Below, one piece after another: positions 28,924 to 37,849 of a stretch of DNA of 64,000 bases (position 1 is the stretch's first letter; every line of letters begins with the position of its first letter). The DNA is from Prevotellaceae bacterium. GTDB lineage: Bacteria > Bacteroidota > Bacteroidia > Bacteroidales > Paludibacteraceae. The translations under genes and the position numbers were made by a program. The stretch lies in NCBI GenBank assembly GCA_031271815.1, contig JAISVA010000005.1, positions 87,011 to 151,010 of the forward strand, given 5' to 3'. The notes below the pieces were generated by a model. The model saw nothing but the letters and a program-made list of their open reading frames with translations. It was not told the DNA's origin and ran no database searches.

Positions 28924-29622
28924 TTAAATTTCATCAACTGATTTAGGGTCAATTTTAATACCCGGACTCATTGTACTTGAAAGATAAATACTCTTTACAT
29001 ATACACCTTTAGCAGCGGTTGGTTTCAGTTTAATCAATGTATTGATAAATTCTTTGGCATTGTCGAAAATTTGTTCGGGAGCAAAAGATGCTTTTCCTAC
29101 CGAAGTATGCACGATACCGAATTTGTCAACTTTGAAGTCGATTTTACCTTGTTTAACCTCTTTTACCGCTTTTGCCACATCGTTGGTAACTGTACCGCTT
29201 TTTGGGTTCGGCATCAATCCGCGAGGACCCAATACACGACCTAAAGCACCGATTTTACCCATAATGGCAGGCATTGTAATGATCACATCAACATCTGTCC
29301 ATCCGCCTTTGATCTTTTCGATATACTCGTCAAGACCTACATAGTCGGCTCCTGCAGCTTTTGCATCGGCTTCCATGTCAGGCGTACATAATACCAGCAC
29401 CCTGATTTCTTTACCTGTACCGTGAGGCAGAGATACTACACCTCTTACCATCTGGTTGGCTTTACGAGGGTCTACGCCCAAGCGAACGTCAACATCTACA
29501 GAGGCATCAAATTTGGTCAAAGTAACTTCTTTTACCAACTTAGACGCTTCTTTTAGAGAGTAAGATTTCCCTTCTTCAATCTTCTCTAAAGCTAACTTTT
29601 GTTTTTTTGTAAGTTTACCCAT
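28924..29622 (-). CDS. rplA: 50S ribosomal protein L1
   Basis: A 232-residue L1 protein: [20 protein letters not shown] at the start, [18 protein letters not shown], and [19 protein letters not shown], the rRNA-binding signature. ATG at 29622 is used; an upstream TTG adds only two residues. L1 represses its own mRNA in many bacteria; no obvious L1-site mimic was searched for here. Confidence 0.97.
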   Translation of the reverse strand: MGKLTKKQKLALEKIEEGKSYSLKEASKLVKEVTLTKFDASVDVDVRLGVDPRKANQMVRGVVSLPHGTGKEIRVLVLCTPDMEADAKAAGADYVGLDEYIEKIKGGWTDVDVIITMPAIMGKIGALGRVLGPRGLMPNPKSGTVTNDVAKAVKEVKQGKIDFKVDKFGIVHTSVGKASFAPEQIFDNAKEFINTLIKLKPTAAKGVYVKSIYLSSTMSPGIKIDPKSVDEI

Positions 29623-29637
29623 TTTCAATTGAAGTTT

Positions 29638-30084
29638 TTATTGTTTTGTACCAGGGAACTCTCCTTTGACGGTAATACCCATACTTCTTGCTGTTCCGGC
29701 AACCATTGTCATAGCTGCATCAACAGTGAAACAGTTTAAGTCAACCATTTTGTCTTCCGCGATTGCTTTTACTTGATCCCAAGTAATTTCAGCAATTTTC
29801 TTACGGTTTGGCTCAGCCGATCCGCTTTTCGATTTTGTTATTTCTAACAACTGAATTGCAACCGGAGGAGTTTTAACGACAAATTCAAAAGACTTATCCG
29901 TGAAGTACGTGATAACCACAGGTAATACTTTGCCTGCTTTCTCTTGGGTTCTGGCATTAAATTGCTTGCAAAAATCCATGATGTTAATCCCCTTGGAACC
30001 CAAAGCAGGTCCTACCGGAGGTGATGGATTTGCAGCGCCACCTTTTATCTGTAATTTGATAAGTCCAGCAACTTCTTTAGCCAT
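29638..30084 (-). CDS. rplK: 50S ribosomal protein L11
   Basis: A 148-residue L11: the N-terminal [20 protein letters not shown] motif with the proline-rich linker segment, and the C-terminal rRNA-binding domain ending [14 protein letters not shown]. It binds the GTPase-associated centre of 23S rRNA. It is 15 nt upstream of rplA. Confidence 0.98.
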   Translation of the reverse strand: MAKEVAGLIKLQIKGGAANPSPPVGPALGSKGINIMDFCKQFNARTQEKAGKVLPVVITYFTDKSFEFVVKTPPVAIQLLEITKSKSGSAEPNRKKIAEITWDQVKAIAEDKMVDLNCFTVDAAMTMVAGTARSMGITVKGEFPGTKQ

Positions 30085-30143
30085 TTTTGTTTTTGATTTT
30101 TATTGTATAGAAAAAACAAAGAGGTCTGGTACGTAACTACCGA

Positions 30144-30698
30144 CTACTCTTTTTCAACTTGCATAAAGCCCAATTCGAGCGGAGTTTTCCGTCCGAATAT
30201 CTTGACCATTACCTTCAGTTTTTTACGTTCATTGTTTACCTCTTCGATTATTCCGCTAAAGCCGCTGAATGGTCCGAATGCCACCTTCACTGTCTCTCCT
30301 ACGAAGAATGGAATATTGATTTCCTCCGCAGAGTCCTGCAATTCATCCACTTTTCCTAAGATGCGGTTTACTTCGCTTGGACGTAAGGGAACCGGATCAT
30401 TCGACTTTTTGGAACCATCTCCCAAAAAACCGATCACGTTAGGAATGTTTTTCAACTCGTGAGCAACTTCCCCGACAAGATTGGCTTCAATCAACACATA
30501 ACCCGGCAAATAACTTCTTTCTTTGGAAATTTTTTTGCCGTTCCGAATCTGGTAAACTTTCTCAGTTGGAATCAATACCTGAGAAACGTGTTGACCAAGA
30601 TCCGTATTCCTGATTTGTGCTTCAAGATATTCACGAACTTTGCTCTCTTTTCCGCTAATGGCACGTAAAACATACCATTTTTTGTTAGTCTCAGACAT
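30144..30698 (-). CDS. nusG: Transcription elongation/antitermination factor NusG
   Basis: A 184-residue NusG: NGN domain starting KKWYVLRAISGKESKVREYL, and a C-terminal KOW domain with VGETVKVAFGPFSGFSGIIE. It binds the clamp of RNA polymerase and couples to ribosomal protein S10. It follows secE, 12 nt apart, the conserved secE-nusG pair. Confidence 0.98.
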   Translation of the reverse strand: MSETNKKWYVLRAISGKESKVREYLEAQIRNTDLGQHVSQVLIPTEKVYQIRNGKKISKERSYLPGYVLIEANLVGEVAHELKNIPNVIGFLGDGSKKSNDPVPLRPSEVNRILGKVDELQDSAEEINIPFFVGETVKVAFGPFSGFSGIIEEVNNERKKLKVMVKIFGRKTPLELGFMQVEKE

Positions 30699-30710
30699 TT
30701 TTCCTTCTTT

Positions 30711-30905
30711 TTAGAATAATAAACCGTAGATAAAATTCATAAGCGTTTCGATCGTTTTATCTATCGAAAACACTACCAATGCAATAATTATGGAAGCAAC
30801 AAGAACTACTATTGCACTGTTAGTCAACTCGCTTTTTGTTGGCCAAGAAACTTTATGGACAAGCTCGTCGTATGATTCTTTGATGTAATTTACTACTGTA
30901 TTCAT
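30711..30905 (-). CDS. secE: Preprotein translocase subunit SecE
   Basis: A 64-residue SecE with the conserved amphipathic ESYDELVHKVSWPTKSEL and one membrane helix (SAIVVLVASIIIALVVFSI). It clamps the two halves of SecY. The single-helix form is normal for Bacteroidota. It lies between tRNA-Trp and nusG. Confidence 0.97.
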   Translation of the reverse strand: MNTVVNYIKESYDELVHKVSWPTKSELTNSAIVVLVASIIIALVVFSIDKTIETLMNFIYGLLF

Positions 30906-30921
30906 CTTTTTTTTGTTTTGG

Positions 30922-30994
30922 CACGGGCGGAGAGGCTCGAACTCCCGACACCCGGTTTTGGAGACCGGTGCTCTACCAACTGAGCTACGCCCGT
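30922..30994 (-). tRNA. tRNA-Trp (CCA anticodon)
   Basis: Cloverleaf on the minus strand: acceptor ACGGGCG/CGCCCGT, D-arm AGCTCAGTTGGTAGAGC, anticodon loop CTCCAAA, T-arm GTTCGAG. The discriminator is G and the 3' CCA is encoded just outside (30919-30921). Located between tuf and secE, as in Bacteroides. Confidence 0.96.
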
Positions 30995-30999
30995 AATTA

Positions 31000-31080
31000 A
31001 TGAAGAATTAAGAGTGAAAAACTATGAATGAACAAGAAATTCATTGAATAATTCTTCATTCTTCATTCTTCATTCTTCAT
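31000..31080. repeat. AT-rich repeat between tRNA-Trp and tuf
   Basis: GAAGAATTAAGAGTGAA near the tRNA end is matched inversely by four tandem ATTCTTCATTCTTCATTCTT-like units next to tuf. Same family as in the rpoBC and tRNA spacers. Confidence 0.75.
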
Positions 31081-31081
31081 T

Positions 31082-32269
31082 TTATTCAATGATTTCAGTG
31101 ATCTGACCTGCACCCACTGTACGTCCACCTTCGCGGATAGCGAAACGTAAACCTACGCTACAAGCTACCGGATAGATAAGTTCTACAGTGATTGTCAAGT
31201 TATCGCCCGGCATAACCATTTCAGTTCCTTCCGGTAAGGAAATTTCACCGGTTACGTCCAATGTACGGATATAGAACTGAGGACGGTATTTGTTATGGAA
31301 TGGCGTGTGACGACCACCTTCTTCTTTTTTCAAGATATATACCTCAGCTTTGAATTTTGTGTGAGGAGTAACTTTACCCGGGTGGGTAATTACCATACCG
31401 CGTTTGATTTCGTTTTTGTCGATACCGCGAAGCAATAAACCTACGTTATCTCCTGCTTGTCCTTCGTCCAAAATCTTACGGAACATTTCAACACCGGTGA
31501 CAACCGATTTTTTAGCTTCTGAACCGAGACCGATAATTTGAACTTCTTCACCCGTTTTGATGATACCTGTTTCGATACGACCTGTTGCTACGGTACCACG
31601 ACCTGTGATAGAGAACACGTCTTCAACCGGCATCAGGAACGGTTTGTCAACTTCACGCGGAGGAAGTGGAATCCAAGTATCGCAAGCTTCCATCAATTCC
31701 ATGATTTTTTCTTCCCACTGAACTTCTCCATTCAATCCGCCAAGTGCAGATCCACGAATGATAGGAGTATTGTCGCCATCGAAGTTATAGAAAGAAAGCA
31801 ATTCGCGCATTTCCATTTCTACCAAATCCAACATTTCGGCGTCATCAACAGAGTCGCATTTGTTCATGAAAACAACAATTTTCGGAACGTTTACCTGACG
31901 AGCCAAAAGGATGTGCTCGCGAGTTTGCGGCATCGGACCGTCAGTAGCAGCTACTACGATGATAGCGCCGTCCATTTGAGCAGCACCGGTTACCATGTTT
32001 TTAACGTAGTCGGCGTGTCCCGGACAGTCAACGTGTGCATAGTGACGATTAGCTGTTTCGTATTCAACGTGTGAAGTATTGATTGTGATACCACGCTCTT
32101 TTTCTTCCGGCGCGTTGTCAATTGTCGCGAAATCTCTTTTTTCAGACAGACCTTTTTTTGCCAATACAGTTGTAATAGCAGCAGTCAAGGTAGTCTTTCC
32201 GTGGTCAACGTGACCAATTGTACCGATGTTAACATGCGGTTTGGTCCTTTTAAATTGTTCCTTTGCCAT
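31082..32269 (-). CDS. tuf: Elongation factor Tu
   Basis: A 395-residue EF-Tu: the G1 motif GHVDHGKT at residues 19-26, the switch I region [14 protein letters not shown], the DCPGH G3 motif, NKCD G4 motif and SALGG G5-like segment. It delivers aminoacyl-tRNA to the ribosome. The only tuf gene in this window, located between tRNA-Thr(GGT) and tRNA-Trp. Confidence 0.99.
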   Translation of the reverse strand: MAKEQFKRTKPHVNIGTIGHVDHGKTTLTAAITTVLAKKGLSEKRDFATIDNAPEEKERGITINTSHVEYETANRHYAHVDCPGHADYVKNMVTGAAQMDGAIIVVAATDGPMPQTREHILLARQVNVPKIVVFMNKCDSVDDAEMLDLVEMEMRELLSFYNFDGDNTPIIRGSALGGLNGEVQWEEKIMELMEACDTWIPLPPREVDKPFLMPVEDVFSITGRGTVATGRIETGIIKTGEEVQIIGLGSEAKKSVVTGVEMFRKILDEGQAGDNVGLLLRGIDKNEIKRGMVITHPGKVTPHTKFKAEVYILKKEEGGRHTPFHNKYRPQFYIRTLDVTGEISLPEGTEMVMPGDNLTITVELIYPVACSVGLRFAIREGGRTVGAGQITEIIE

Positions 32270-32317
32270 AACTGAAAATTTTTTAATATATTAATGTTAT
32301 TATATTCGTTCCATTTG

Positions 32318-32389
<72 letters not shown>

Positions 32390-32398
32390 AAAAACTTG

Positions 32399-32471
32399 AG
32401 CGGGAGACGGGGTTCAAACCCGCGACCCTCAGCTTGGAAGGCTGATGCTCTATCGACTGAGCTACTCCCGC
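32399..32471 (-). tRNA. tRNA-Gly (TCC anticodon)
   Basis: Minus strand: acceptor GCGGGAG/CTCCCGC, D-arm AGCTCAGTCGATAGAGC, anticodon loop CTTCCAA, T-arm GTTTGAA. Complete; CCA not encoded. Nine nt upstream of tRNA-Thr(GGT). Confidence 0.95.
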
Positions 32472-32474
32472 AAA

Positions 32475-32540
32475 TTTAATGAAGAATTAAGAGTGAATCA
32501 TGAAGAATTTTGTGCTCTTGGATTCTTCATTCTTAATTTT
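32475..32540. repeat. AT-rich inverted repeat between tRNA-Gly and tRNA-Tyr
   Basis: GAAGAATTAAGAGTGAAT on the left is answered by GATTCTTCATTCTTAATTTT on the right, the same repeat family as at 23930, 31000 and 32635. Confidence 0.75.
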
Positions 32541-32542
32541 TG

Positions 32543-32625
32543 TGGGCGAAGATGGATTCGAACCACCGAAGACGTACGTCAGCAGATTTACAGTCTGCCC
32601 CATTTGGCCACTCTGGTATTCGCCC
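32543..32625 (-). tRNA. tRNA-Tyr (GTA anticodon)
   Basis: Class II tRNA on the minus strand with a long variable arm (TGACGTACGTCTTCGG region): acceptor GGGCGAA/TTCGCCC, anticodon loop CTGTAAA, T-arm GTTCGAA. 83 nt. Confidence 0.95.
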
Positions 32626-32634
32626 TTTTTAAGG

Positions 32635-32705
32635 AAGAATTAAGAGTGAATAATGAAGAATTTTCTTCGCATCATATCTTCATTCTTAATTTTTCGTTCT
32701 TCATT
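32635..32705. repeat. AT-rich inverted repeat between tRNA-Tyr and tRNA-Thr
   Basis: GAAGAATTAAGAGTGAATAA opposes ATCTTCATTCTTAATTTTTC; same family as the neighbouring tRNA spacers. Confidence 0.75.
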
Positions 32706-32713
32706 TATTTCCG

Positions 32714-32787
32714 AGCCTCTTGTCGGATTCGAACCAACGACCCCGAGATTACAAATCACGTGCTCTGGCCAACTGAGCTAAAGAGGC
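32714..32787 (-). tRNA. tRNA-Thr (TGT anticodon)
   Basis: Minus strand: acceptor GCCTCTT/AAGAGGC, D-arm AGCTCAGTTGGCCAGAGC, anticodon loop TTTGTAA, T-arm GTTCGAA. First gene of the tRNA/tuf/secE-rpoC supercluster. Confidence 0.95.
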
Positions 32788-32805
32788 GTTTTCGCTAAAA
32801 CTTAA

Positions 32806-32840
32806 AAGCCGTTTCAAGAAAGCGTTATTTGAAACGGCTT
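32806..32840 (-). terminator. Hairpin between phosphatase gene and tRNA-Thr
   Basis: AAGCCGTTTCAA (32806-32817) and TTGAAACGGCTT (32829-32840) pair perfectly over 12 bp; on the minus strand a TTTTAAGTTTT tract follows. It may end the phosphatase transcript, but it also lies right at the expected start of the tRNA transcript. Confidence 0.65.
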
Positions 32841-32841
32841 G

Positions 32842-32871
32842 CAAATTTAGACATTTTTTTTTATTTGCAAA
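32842..32871 (-). promoter_or_regulatory. Promoter of the tRNA-tuf-rpo supercluster
   Basis: Minus-strand TTTG (32871-32868), 18 nt, TAAATTTG (32849-32842), 55 nt before tRNA-Thr. The transcript would begin near 32836, inside the hairpin at 32806-32840. Confidence 0.6.
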
Positions 32872-32926
32872 AGTTTTAAGCGTTTTTTTCTTTATTTCTT
32901 TTAAATATCCCGGAAACTTTTGATTC

Positions 32927-33394
32927 TCACTTATAAAACGATTCCAGTAAACCGGTGCAAGCATCCTCCAGCAGGTCTAAAACCAGTTCAAATCCGGCTG
33001 TGCCACCATAATATGGATCAGGAATGTGCGTGTAATTGTATTTTTTTGAATATTCGGTCATTTGCCGGATCTTGGATTTGTGTTCAGCCGTTAATGCGCA
33101 GTCGTTCAAATCGTCGATGTTCGAATCGTCCATTCCGATAATTAAATCAAACCGGTCAAAATCGTCTATTTTTACCTGACGCGAGATAGACGTTGCTTCA
33201 TATCCCCTTCGTGCAGCGTGTTGTCGCATACGCGAATCGGCTTTTTCACCCTGGTGAACGCTTAGTATTCCGGCGGAGTCTATTTCAAAGTTTGCCGACA
33301 AGCCGCGCTCTTCTATCTGTTTTTTCATCACTGCTTCGGCAGCCGGTGAACGGCAGATATTTCCGAGGCAGACGAAAAGTATTTTGCGCTTCAT
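32927..33394 (-). CDS. Low-molecular-weight protein tyrosine phosphatase
   Basis: A 155-residue cytoplasmic phosphatase: VCLGNICRSPAAEA carries the active-site C-x5-R loop (Cys9, Arg15) and HIPDPYYGG the general-acid aspartate. It removes phosphate from tyrosine residues; in many bacteria such enzymes control capsule export kinases, but no kinase gene is nearby. It starts 6 nt after the helicase stop, so the two may be co-transcribed. Confidence 0.92.
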   Translation of the reverse strand: MKRKILFVCLGNICRSPAAEAVMKKQIEERGLSANFEIDSAGILSVHQGEKADSRMRQHAARRGYEATSISRQVKIDDFDRFDLIIGMDDSNIDDLNDCALTAEHKSKIRQMTEYSKKYNYTHIPDPYYGGTAGFELVLDLLEDACTGLLESFYK

Positions 33395-33400
33395 TTTGTT

Positions 33401-34675
33401 CTAATTATTACTGTTCGGTTTTTTACGGGGTTTATTCCTTTGGCGATTATCCGGTCTTTTTCCCGCTCCGTAGCGCGGTTTCCCTCCTTTTTTTGAAGAG
33501 AAGCGTTTTTCGGGAAATGCTTTCGGGTTGTATGCAGGAGCTTCTCCTAACTGTTCGGGTACGGGAAGTTTAGCAATGGTTTTTTCTAAAAACTCTTCAA
33601 TTCTTGCAAATTTTCCTTGTTCCCGTTCCGAAACGAAAGTAAGTCCGGTTCCATCTTTTTGAGCACGTGCAGTGCGTCCAATCCGGTGAATATAATCCTC
33701 GGCGTCGTGCGGCACGTCGTAGTTAATCACAATGTCCACATTTTCAATATCAATCCCACGCGAAACGATGTCGGTAGCTACGAGGATGTTTATTTTTCCG
33801 TTTTTGAAGTCAAGCATCACGGAATCTCTTTCGCTTTGACCTAAGTCGGAGTGCATTTCTCCTACCGACAAGCCAAGTCGCTTAAGCGTTTTGTAAACCT
33901 CTTTTACTTTCAGTTTGGACGACGAAAAAATAATTACCTTATCGTGCTTTCTTTCGTCAAAAAGAGTTTGGATAATTCCGATTTTCTGCGTTTCGTGGCA
34001 TATATAAGCGGCTTGTACAATTTTTTCCGCCGGTTTGGAAACGGCAATGTTTACAAAAACAGGTTCCTGAAGAATATTTTGCGCTAATTTTTTTATTTTT
34101 TCAGGCATCGTTGCCGAAAAGAGAATCGTTTGTCTTTCTTTTGGTAACTTTTTGACAATTTGTATAATGTCGTCGTAAAAGCCCATGTCCAGCATACGGT
34201 CGGCTTCGTCAAGAATGAAATAGCTCACTTTCGAAAAATCAACGTTTTCCATGCTGATGTGCGAAATTAACCGACCCGGAGTTGCTACTACAAAGTCGGC
34301 ACCGAGCTGCATCGCTTTTTTCTGTTGATCCCATGCAGTCGCGTCATTTCCGCCATATACGGCGACGGAAGAGACGGGAAGGAAATAGGAAAATCCTTCC
34401 AGCTGCTGGTCTATTTGTTGCGCCAGCTCGCGCGTGGGCGACATAATAATGGCATTTACCGAATTAGAATCGTGCGGTTCTTTGATCATTTTGTTCAGCA
34501 ACGGTAATAAATAGGCAGCTGTCTTTCCGGTTCCGGTCTGTGCACACGCAATAATGTCGCGGCCTTCCATGATAATCGGAATGGCTTTCTCCTGTACCGG
34601 TGTCATCTCTTTGAAATTCATGGCAACCAAGCCGTCCATGAGCGATTCTTCAAATCCTAATTCTTCAAATTTCAT
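33401..34675 (-). CDS. DEAD-box ATP-dependent RNA helicase (RhlE-like)
   Basis: A 424-residue helicase: Q motif near MTPVQEKAIP, motif I AQTGTGKT (residues 45-52), Ia PTRELAQQ, DEAD box in YFILDEADRMLDMGF, SAT motif, and motif VI HRIGRTARAQ. The C-terminus is a short basic, glycine/arginine/asparagine-rich tail (KKGGKPRYGAGKRPDNRQRN) that binds RNA. It probably acts in ribosome assembly or RNA decay; exact subfamily is inference. Confidence 0.93.
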   Translation of the reverse strand: MKFEELGFEESLMDGLVAMNFKEMTPVQEKAIPIIMEGRDIIACAQTGTGKTAAYLLPLLNKMIKEPHDSNSVNAIIMSPTRELAQQIDQQLEGFSYFLPVSSVAVYGGNDATAWDQQKKAMQLGADFVVATPGRLISHISMENVDFSKVSYFILDEADRMLDMGFYDDIIQIVKKLPKERQTILFSATMPEKIKKLAQNILQEPVFVNIAVSKPAEKIVQAAYICHETQKIGIIQTLFDERKHDKVIIFSSSKLKVKEVYKTLKRLGLSVGEMHSDLGQSERDSVMLDFKNGKINILVATDIVSRGIDIENVDIVINYDVPHDAEDYIHRIGRTARAQKDGTGLTFVSEREQGKFARIEEFLEKTIAKLPVPEQLGEAPAYNPKAFPEKRFSSKKGGKPRYGAGKRPDNRQRNKPRKKPNSNN

Positions 34676-34705
34676 ATATTATTTTTTTTAAAGCGCAAAT
34701 ATACA

Positions 34706-34741
34706 AAAAAGAGATCACAAAAATTAGTGACCTCTTTTTTA
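34706..34741 (-). terminator. Terminator between T9SS cargo gene and helicase
   Basis: On the minus strand AAAGAGGTCAC and GTGATCTCTTT pair around a TAATTTTT loop and are followed by TTT; 19 nt after the cargo gene stop. Confidence 0.85.
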
Positions 34742-34759
34742 TCTGTTATTTATGGCTTT

Positions 34760-35818
34760 TTATTTCTTAACCAGCTTGTTGGAATAAACTTCTTTGTCAA
34801 TCTTCAAGCGGATGATGTAGTTTCCGGCAGCGATGTCGGATGCACTTGCATTATAAACGTAATCGCTTTTTTCGAGCTTTCCGCTTACGATTTGCTTAAC
34901 GGTTTTACCTGACATATCAACGAGGTCAATCTCTACTTTTGCGTTTTTGCGCAAGGAGAGAGCAATGCGAAGGTCATTTTCAAATGGATTCGGCGATACG
35001 CTGTACTCGAAATTTTCGATAAGCGTATTTCCTTTTTCGCTTATGATTTCTTTTCCGGATTCTCCGAATTGAAGTGCAGGCGTTTCATAATAAGCCTCTT
35101 TGGTTTTGTTACTGCAAGCGCATTTGCAATCGGTTTTAATTTCGGTTTCCAGCACAATTAATACCGGATAGCGAACTCCTTCTGCGAAATATTGATAGCG
35201 GATGCTGCTTATCTGATATTCTTCGTTGCTGCCGCCAATATTTTGGAATGTTTGATTGTATTTTTTTTCTACTTTTACACGGAGAACATTTTTGTAAACG
35301 TTTCCGTCGGGTAAAAGCAATGTTCCCGTAGCGTCGGCTTGCGTGGTATAGGTTCCCTTAATCGACTCTTCTTTGCCGCTATTCAGATAAGAATAGACGC
35401 CATCCATAATACCTTCTACCTTTTCACCATAATAGAATGGAAATTTAAGATCAACAATCGGCTCGTTGAAACGGATTTTTACCGATGAATTTTCCAACCC
35501 CCAATACATTTTTTGCGTTTTGCTGATTTCAAAGAGGGTGTTTTTTACGCCGCCTTCATCGCAAATCAGATTCAGGTTTTTGTTATTCGTAACGGCTCTG
35601 TTTTCTGCCTGGCGTAGTGTCATACCTTCTTTCAGCTCTTTTGATTGGGAAAAATCCCATATTAAACCGGTTCCGCCTTTGCCCGGATCCTGATATTCCA
35701 TTTGTTTCAAATTGCGGACATCTCCCGCACGCAACGCATTACAATCGTAAGTAACGCTCTGAGCAAAGATGTTTGCAGCGGCAAATAGAGACAATGCTAA
35801 TGTGTATATTTTTTTCAT
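34760..35818 (-). CDS. Secreted protein with T9SS type A sorting tail
   Basis: A 352-residue protein with an N-terminal signal peptide (KKIYTLALSLFAAANIFAQS) and a C-terminal Por-secretion domain of about 75 residues (EYSVSPNPFENDLRIALSL ... GNYIIRLKIDKEVYSNKLVK). The tail directs passage through the type IX system, after which it is normally removed. The central part is not recognised; it contains CKCACSN, a cysteine cluster near residue 240. Consistent with gldD/gldE/gldG elsewhere in the window. Promoter predicted at 35843-35871. Confidence 0.85.
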   Translation of the reverse strand: MKKIYTLALSLFAAANIFAQSVTYDCNALRAGDVRNLKQMEYQDPGKGGTGLIWDFSQSKELKEGMTLRQAENRAVTNNKNLNLICDEGGVKNTLFEISKTQKMYWGLENSSVKIRFNEPIVDLKFPFYYGEKVEGIMDGVYSYLNSGKEESIKGTYTTQADATGTLLLPDGNVYKNVLRVKVEKKYNQTFQNIGGSNEEYQISSIRYQYFAEGVRYPVLIVLETEIKTDCKCACSNKTKEAYYETPALQFGESGKEIISEKGNTLIENFEYSVSPNPFENDLRIALSLRKNAKVEIDLVDMSGKTVKQIVSGKLEKSDYVYNASASDIAAGNYIIRLKIDKEVYSNKLVKK

Positions 35819-35842
35819 TTTTGTGGATATTTAAAGATTTTA

Positions 35843-35871
35843 CAAATTTAGTTGCTACGATATGCCACAAA
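35843..35871 (-). promoter_or_regulatory. Promoter of T9SS type A cargo gene
   Basis: Minus-strand TTTG (35871-35868), 17 nt, TAAATTTG (35850-35843), 25 nt before the start codon. Confidence 0.55.
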
Positions 35872-36800
35872 CATATATCTTTTTTTTGAGATTTCATTGC
35901 ATGAAAAGGTTAAAATTTAGCTGCATATTTTAATACTTTAGTTATTCTGCCGGTTAAGCCATTCTTTATTAAAATAAAAGAGGAGATATAAGTTCGAATA
36001 AATGACAGTACAAACTTCAGATTAACATTTAATGCGAATCAGGTGTTGAGGAATTGAATTTAGGAATTTAGGAATGAAGAAATTGAAGAATGAAGGAATG
36101 TTGCAATGGAATAAATCAGATTCAAACCCGCAACTTGAATTTAATTAGAAGAAATGTAGATTTCTGCTTTGATTTTTACAAGCAGGTTCTTCGTATTATA
36201 AAAAATAACAATTTCGTTTAATTAATTTTTCCATAACAACTGTTTCATAAAGAAAATGAGAAGAAGTTTTAATTAAATAAAATTAAAAGATTCGTTGTTT
36301 TTTGCCAATTTATATTTTTTGTATATATAATATATATATCTTTGCAATGTTGTTTTCGAATTGTTTTTTGTATAAACTGTTTTGAATTTTAACAAAAACG
36401 TTTCTGCAGCTGTAATAATTGCTTTATTTAAAAATTTGAAATAAGAGTAAATTGTCAGACAGATTCTGCGGAAATATAATGGTAATATATACAGAGGTGA
36501 TATTACTGGTGATGAATAGGAAGGTGAGATTATTAATATAGTAAAAAAGCTTGCATTTAATCGTTATAATCATAGTGAAAAACAGTTTAAAGCTATTATC
36601 TTTGCAAGATTTAATCTTATCTATAATATTTTGAAAGTACAAATAATAATTCTGAAATAAATTAATTATAATAATCTTGTTTCACATATAATTTTATAAC
36701 GAACTCTTAATTTTAAACACCACAACATTGTAATTGTAAACATAAGGCATAGAATATGCACAATTTAATCTAATTTATAAATATCAAAATTTTTTATGCA
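35872..36800. other. Gene-free AT-rich stretch
   Basis: More than 900 nt without a credible gene. It contains an AATTGAAGAATGAAGG-type repeat at about 36050-36110 and a -7-like TATCTTTG at 36337-36344 whose nearest TTG is only 15 nt upstream. Plus-strand frames in 36450-36650 give a protein-like stretch interrupted by a stop (ends KKLAFNRYNHSEKQFK), possibly a decayed gene. The minus ORF at 36424..36642 is too AT-biased to accept. Confidence 0.5.
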
Positions 36801-36983
36801 ATGAATAAAATTTTCAAATACATTGACGATTTTGTGGATGAGTATCGTATTCCTTTTACTATGTATATTTCAGGTTTCAAACACCATGAAATTGCCGAAG
36901 AAATGGACATACCTGTTGGTACGGTAAAAAGTCGTATTTTCTTTGTTCGTAAAAAACTGCAAGAAGCCCTGGCGGTAGAATAA
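36801..36983 (+). CDS. Sigma-70 region 4-only peptide or remnant
   Basis: A 60-residue ORF matching only the C-terminal region 4 of ECF sigma factors: YRIPFTMYISGFKHHEIAEE followed by the helix-turn-helix MDIPVGTVKSRIFFVRKKLQ. Region 2, needed to melt promoters, is absent and not found upstream in any frame. It may be a truncated sigma gene or a functional DNA-binding peptide. It ends 21 nt before darA on the same strand, and the reading frame is intact with a normal ATG, so co-expression is possible. Confidence 0.6.
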   Translation: MNKIFKYIDDFVDEYRIPFTMYISGFKHHEIAEEMDIPVGTVKSRIFFVRKKLQEALAVE

Positions 36984-37004
36984 GCTAAAATAAAACAGCT
37001 ACCG

Positions 37005-37814
37005 GTGAAAAATTTATTAGTCATCTATTACTCGCAAACAGGACGTTTAAAGGAGATTATCTCAAATTTTGTAAAATCATGGAACGGTTTCTTTAACATT
37101 GATTTTGTAGAAATTAAATGTGATGCTATTCCTTTCCCGATGAGTTACAGGCAATTTTTTGACGTTTTTCCCGAATCGGTTCTTAAACTGCCTGCGAAAA
37201 TAGATTATACCATTCAGGACAAAGAGTATGATTGCATTGTGTTCGGATTTCAACCATGGTTTCTGCATACTTCGATTCCGATTAACAGCTTTATGCAGAC
37301 GGACGATTTTAAAAAACTGGTTAAAAAAACAGTTATCCTGGTTTCCGACTCAAGAAATACATGGAGAAACAGCTTAAATGAAGTAATTACCGAGGTCGAA
37401 AAAAATGGCGGAAATCTTAAAGGTTCATTCATTTTCCGGGACACGGCAAAAAACCGCCGCGGATTTTTCTCCCTGTACAACTGGCTGTCCGGGAAGAAAA
37501 AGCGGATAGAGAAAGCATCGTCGACTGGCGGCATTTCTCAAGAGATTATAGATTCGGCAAGTATTTACGGAGCAAAAGCACTGGAAGCCTTGAATGGAGA
37601 AAACCGCGTTTATTGCGTAATACCGCACGTTGACGAAGAAATTACATCCATAAAATACGAACAATACGCTATTGACAAATACCTTAAATGGGCAAAATTC
37701 ATCCGCAAAAACAACTTCAAGCATCGAAAATTTAAACTGCTTTTATTTAAAATATGGCTGTTGTTCATGTTTTTTGTTATGAGTCCGCATATTTCCAATA
37801 AAACAAAAGAATAG
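37005..37814 (+). CDS. darA: DarA-family dialkylresorcinol biosynthesis protein
   Basis: A 269-residue protein that starts with a flavodoxin-like strand and phosphate loop (KNLLVIYYSQTGRLKEIISN) and contains the segments FGFQPWFLHTSIPIN and LVSDSRNTWRNSL. I recognise it as the family annotated dialkylresorcinol condensing enzyme DarA, which works with a ketosynthase (DarB) to join two fatty-acid-derived chains into an aromatic resorcinol lipid. The exact step of DarA is not deducible here. It has a GTG start; the C-terminus carries a hydrophobic helix (LLLFKIWLLFMFFVMSPH), suggesting membrane association. darB follows after 35 nt. Confidence 0.8.
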   Translation: MKNLLVIYYSQTGRLKEIISNFVKSWNGFFNIDFVEIKCDAIPFPMSYRQFFDVFPESVLKLPAKIDYTIQDKEYDCIVFGFQPWFLHTSIPINSFMQTDDFKKLVKKTVILVSDSRNTWRNSLNEVITEVEKNGGNLKGSFIFRDTAKNRRGFFSLYNWLSGKKKRIEKASSTGGISQEIIDSASIYGAKALEALNGENRVYCVIPHVDEEITSIKYEQYAIDKYLKWAKFIRKNNFKHRKFKLLLFKIWLLFMFFVMSPHISNKTKE

Positions 37815-37849
37815 TGTCAGTTACTTAATTTCGACAAATTAAAAAATAT

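Noticed and set aside
36424..36642. 72-codon minus-strand ORF in the gene-free stretch
   Set aside because: Ile/Asn/Phe/Lys-dominated composition from AT-rich DNA, no start signal, no motif.
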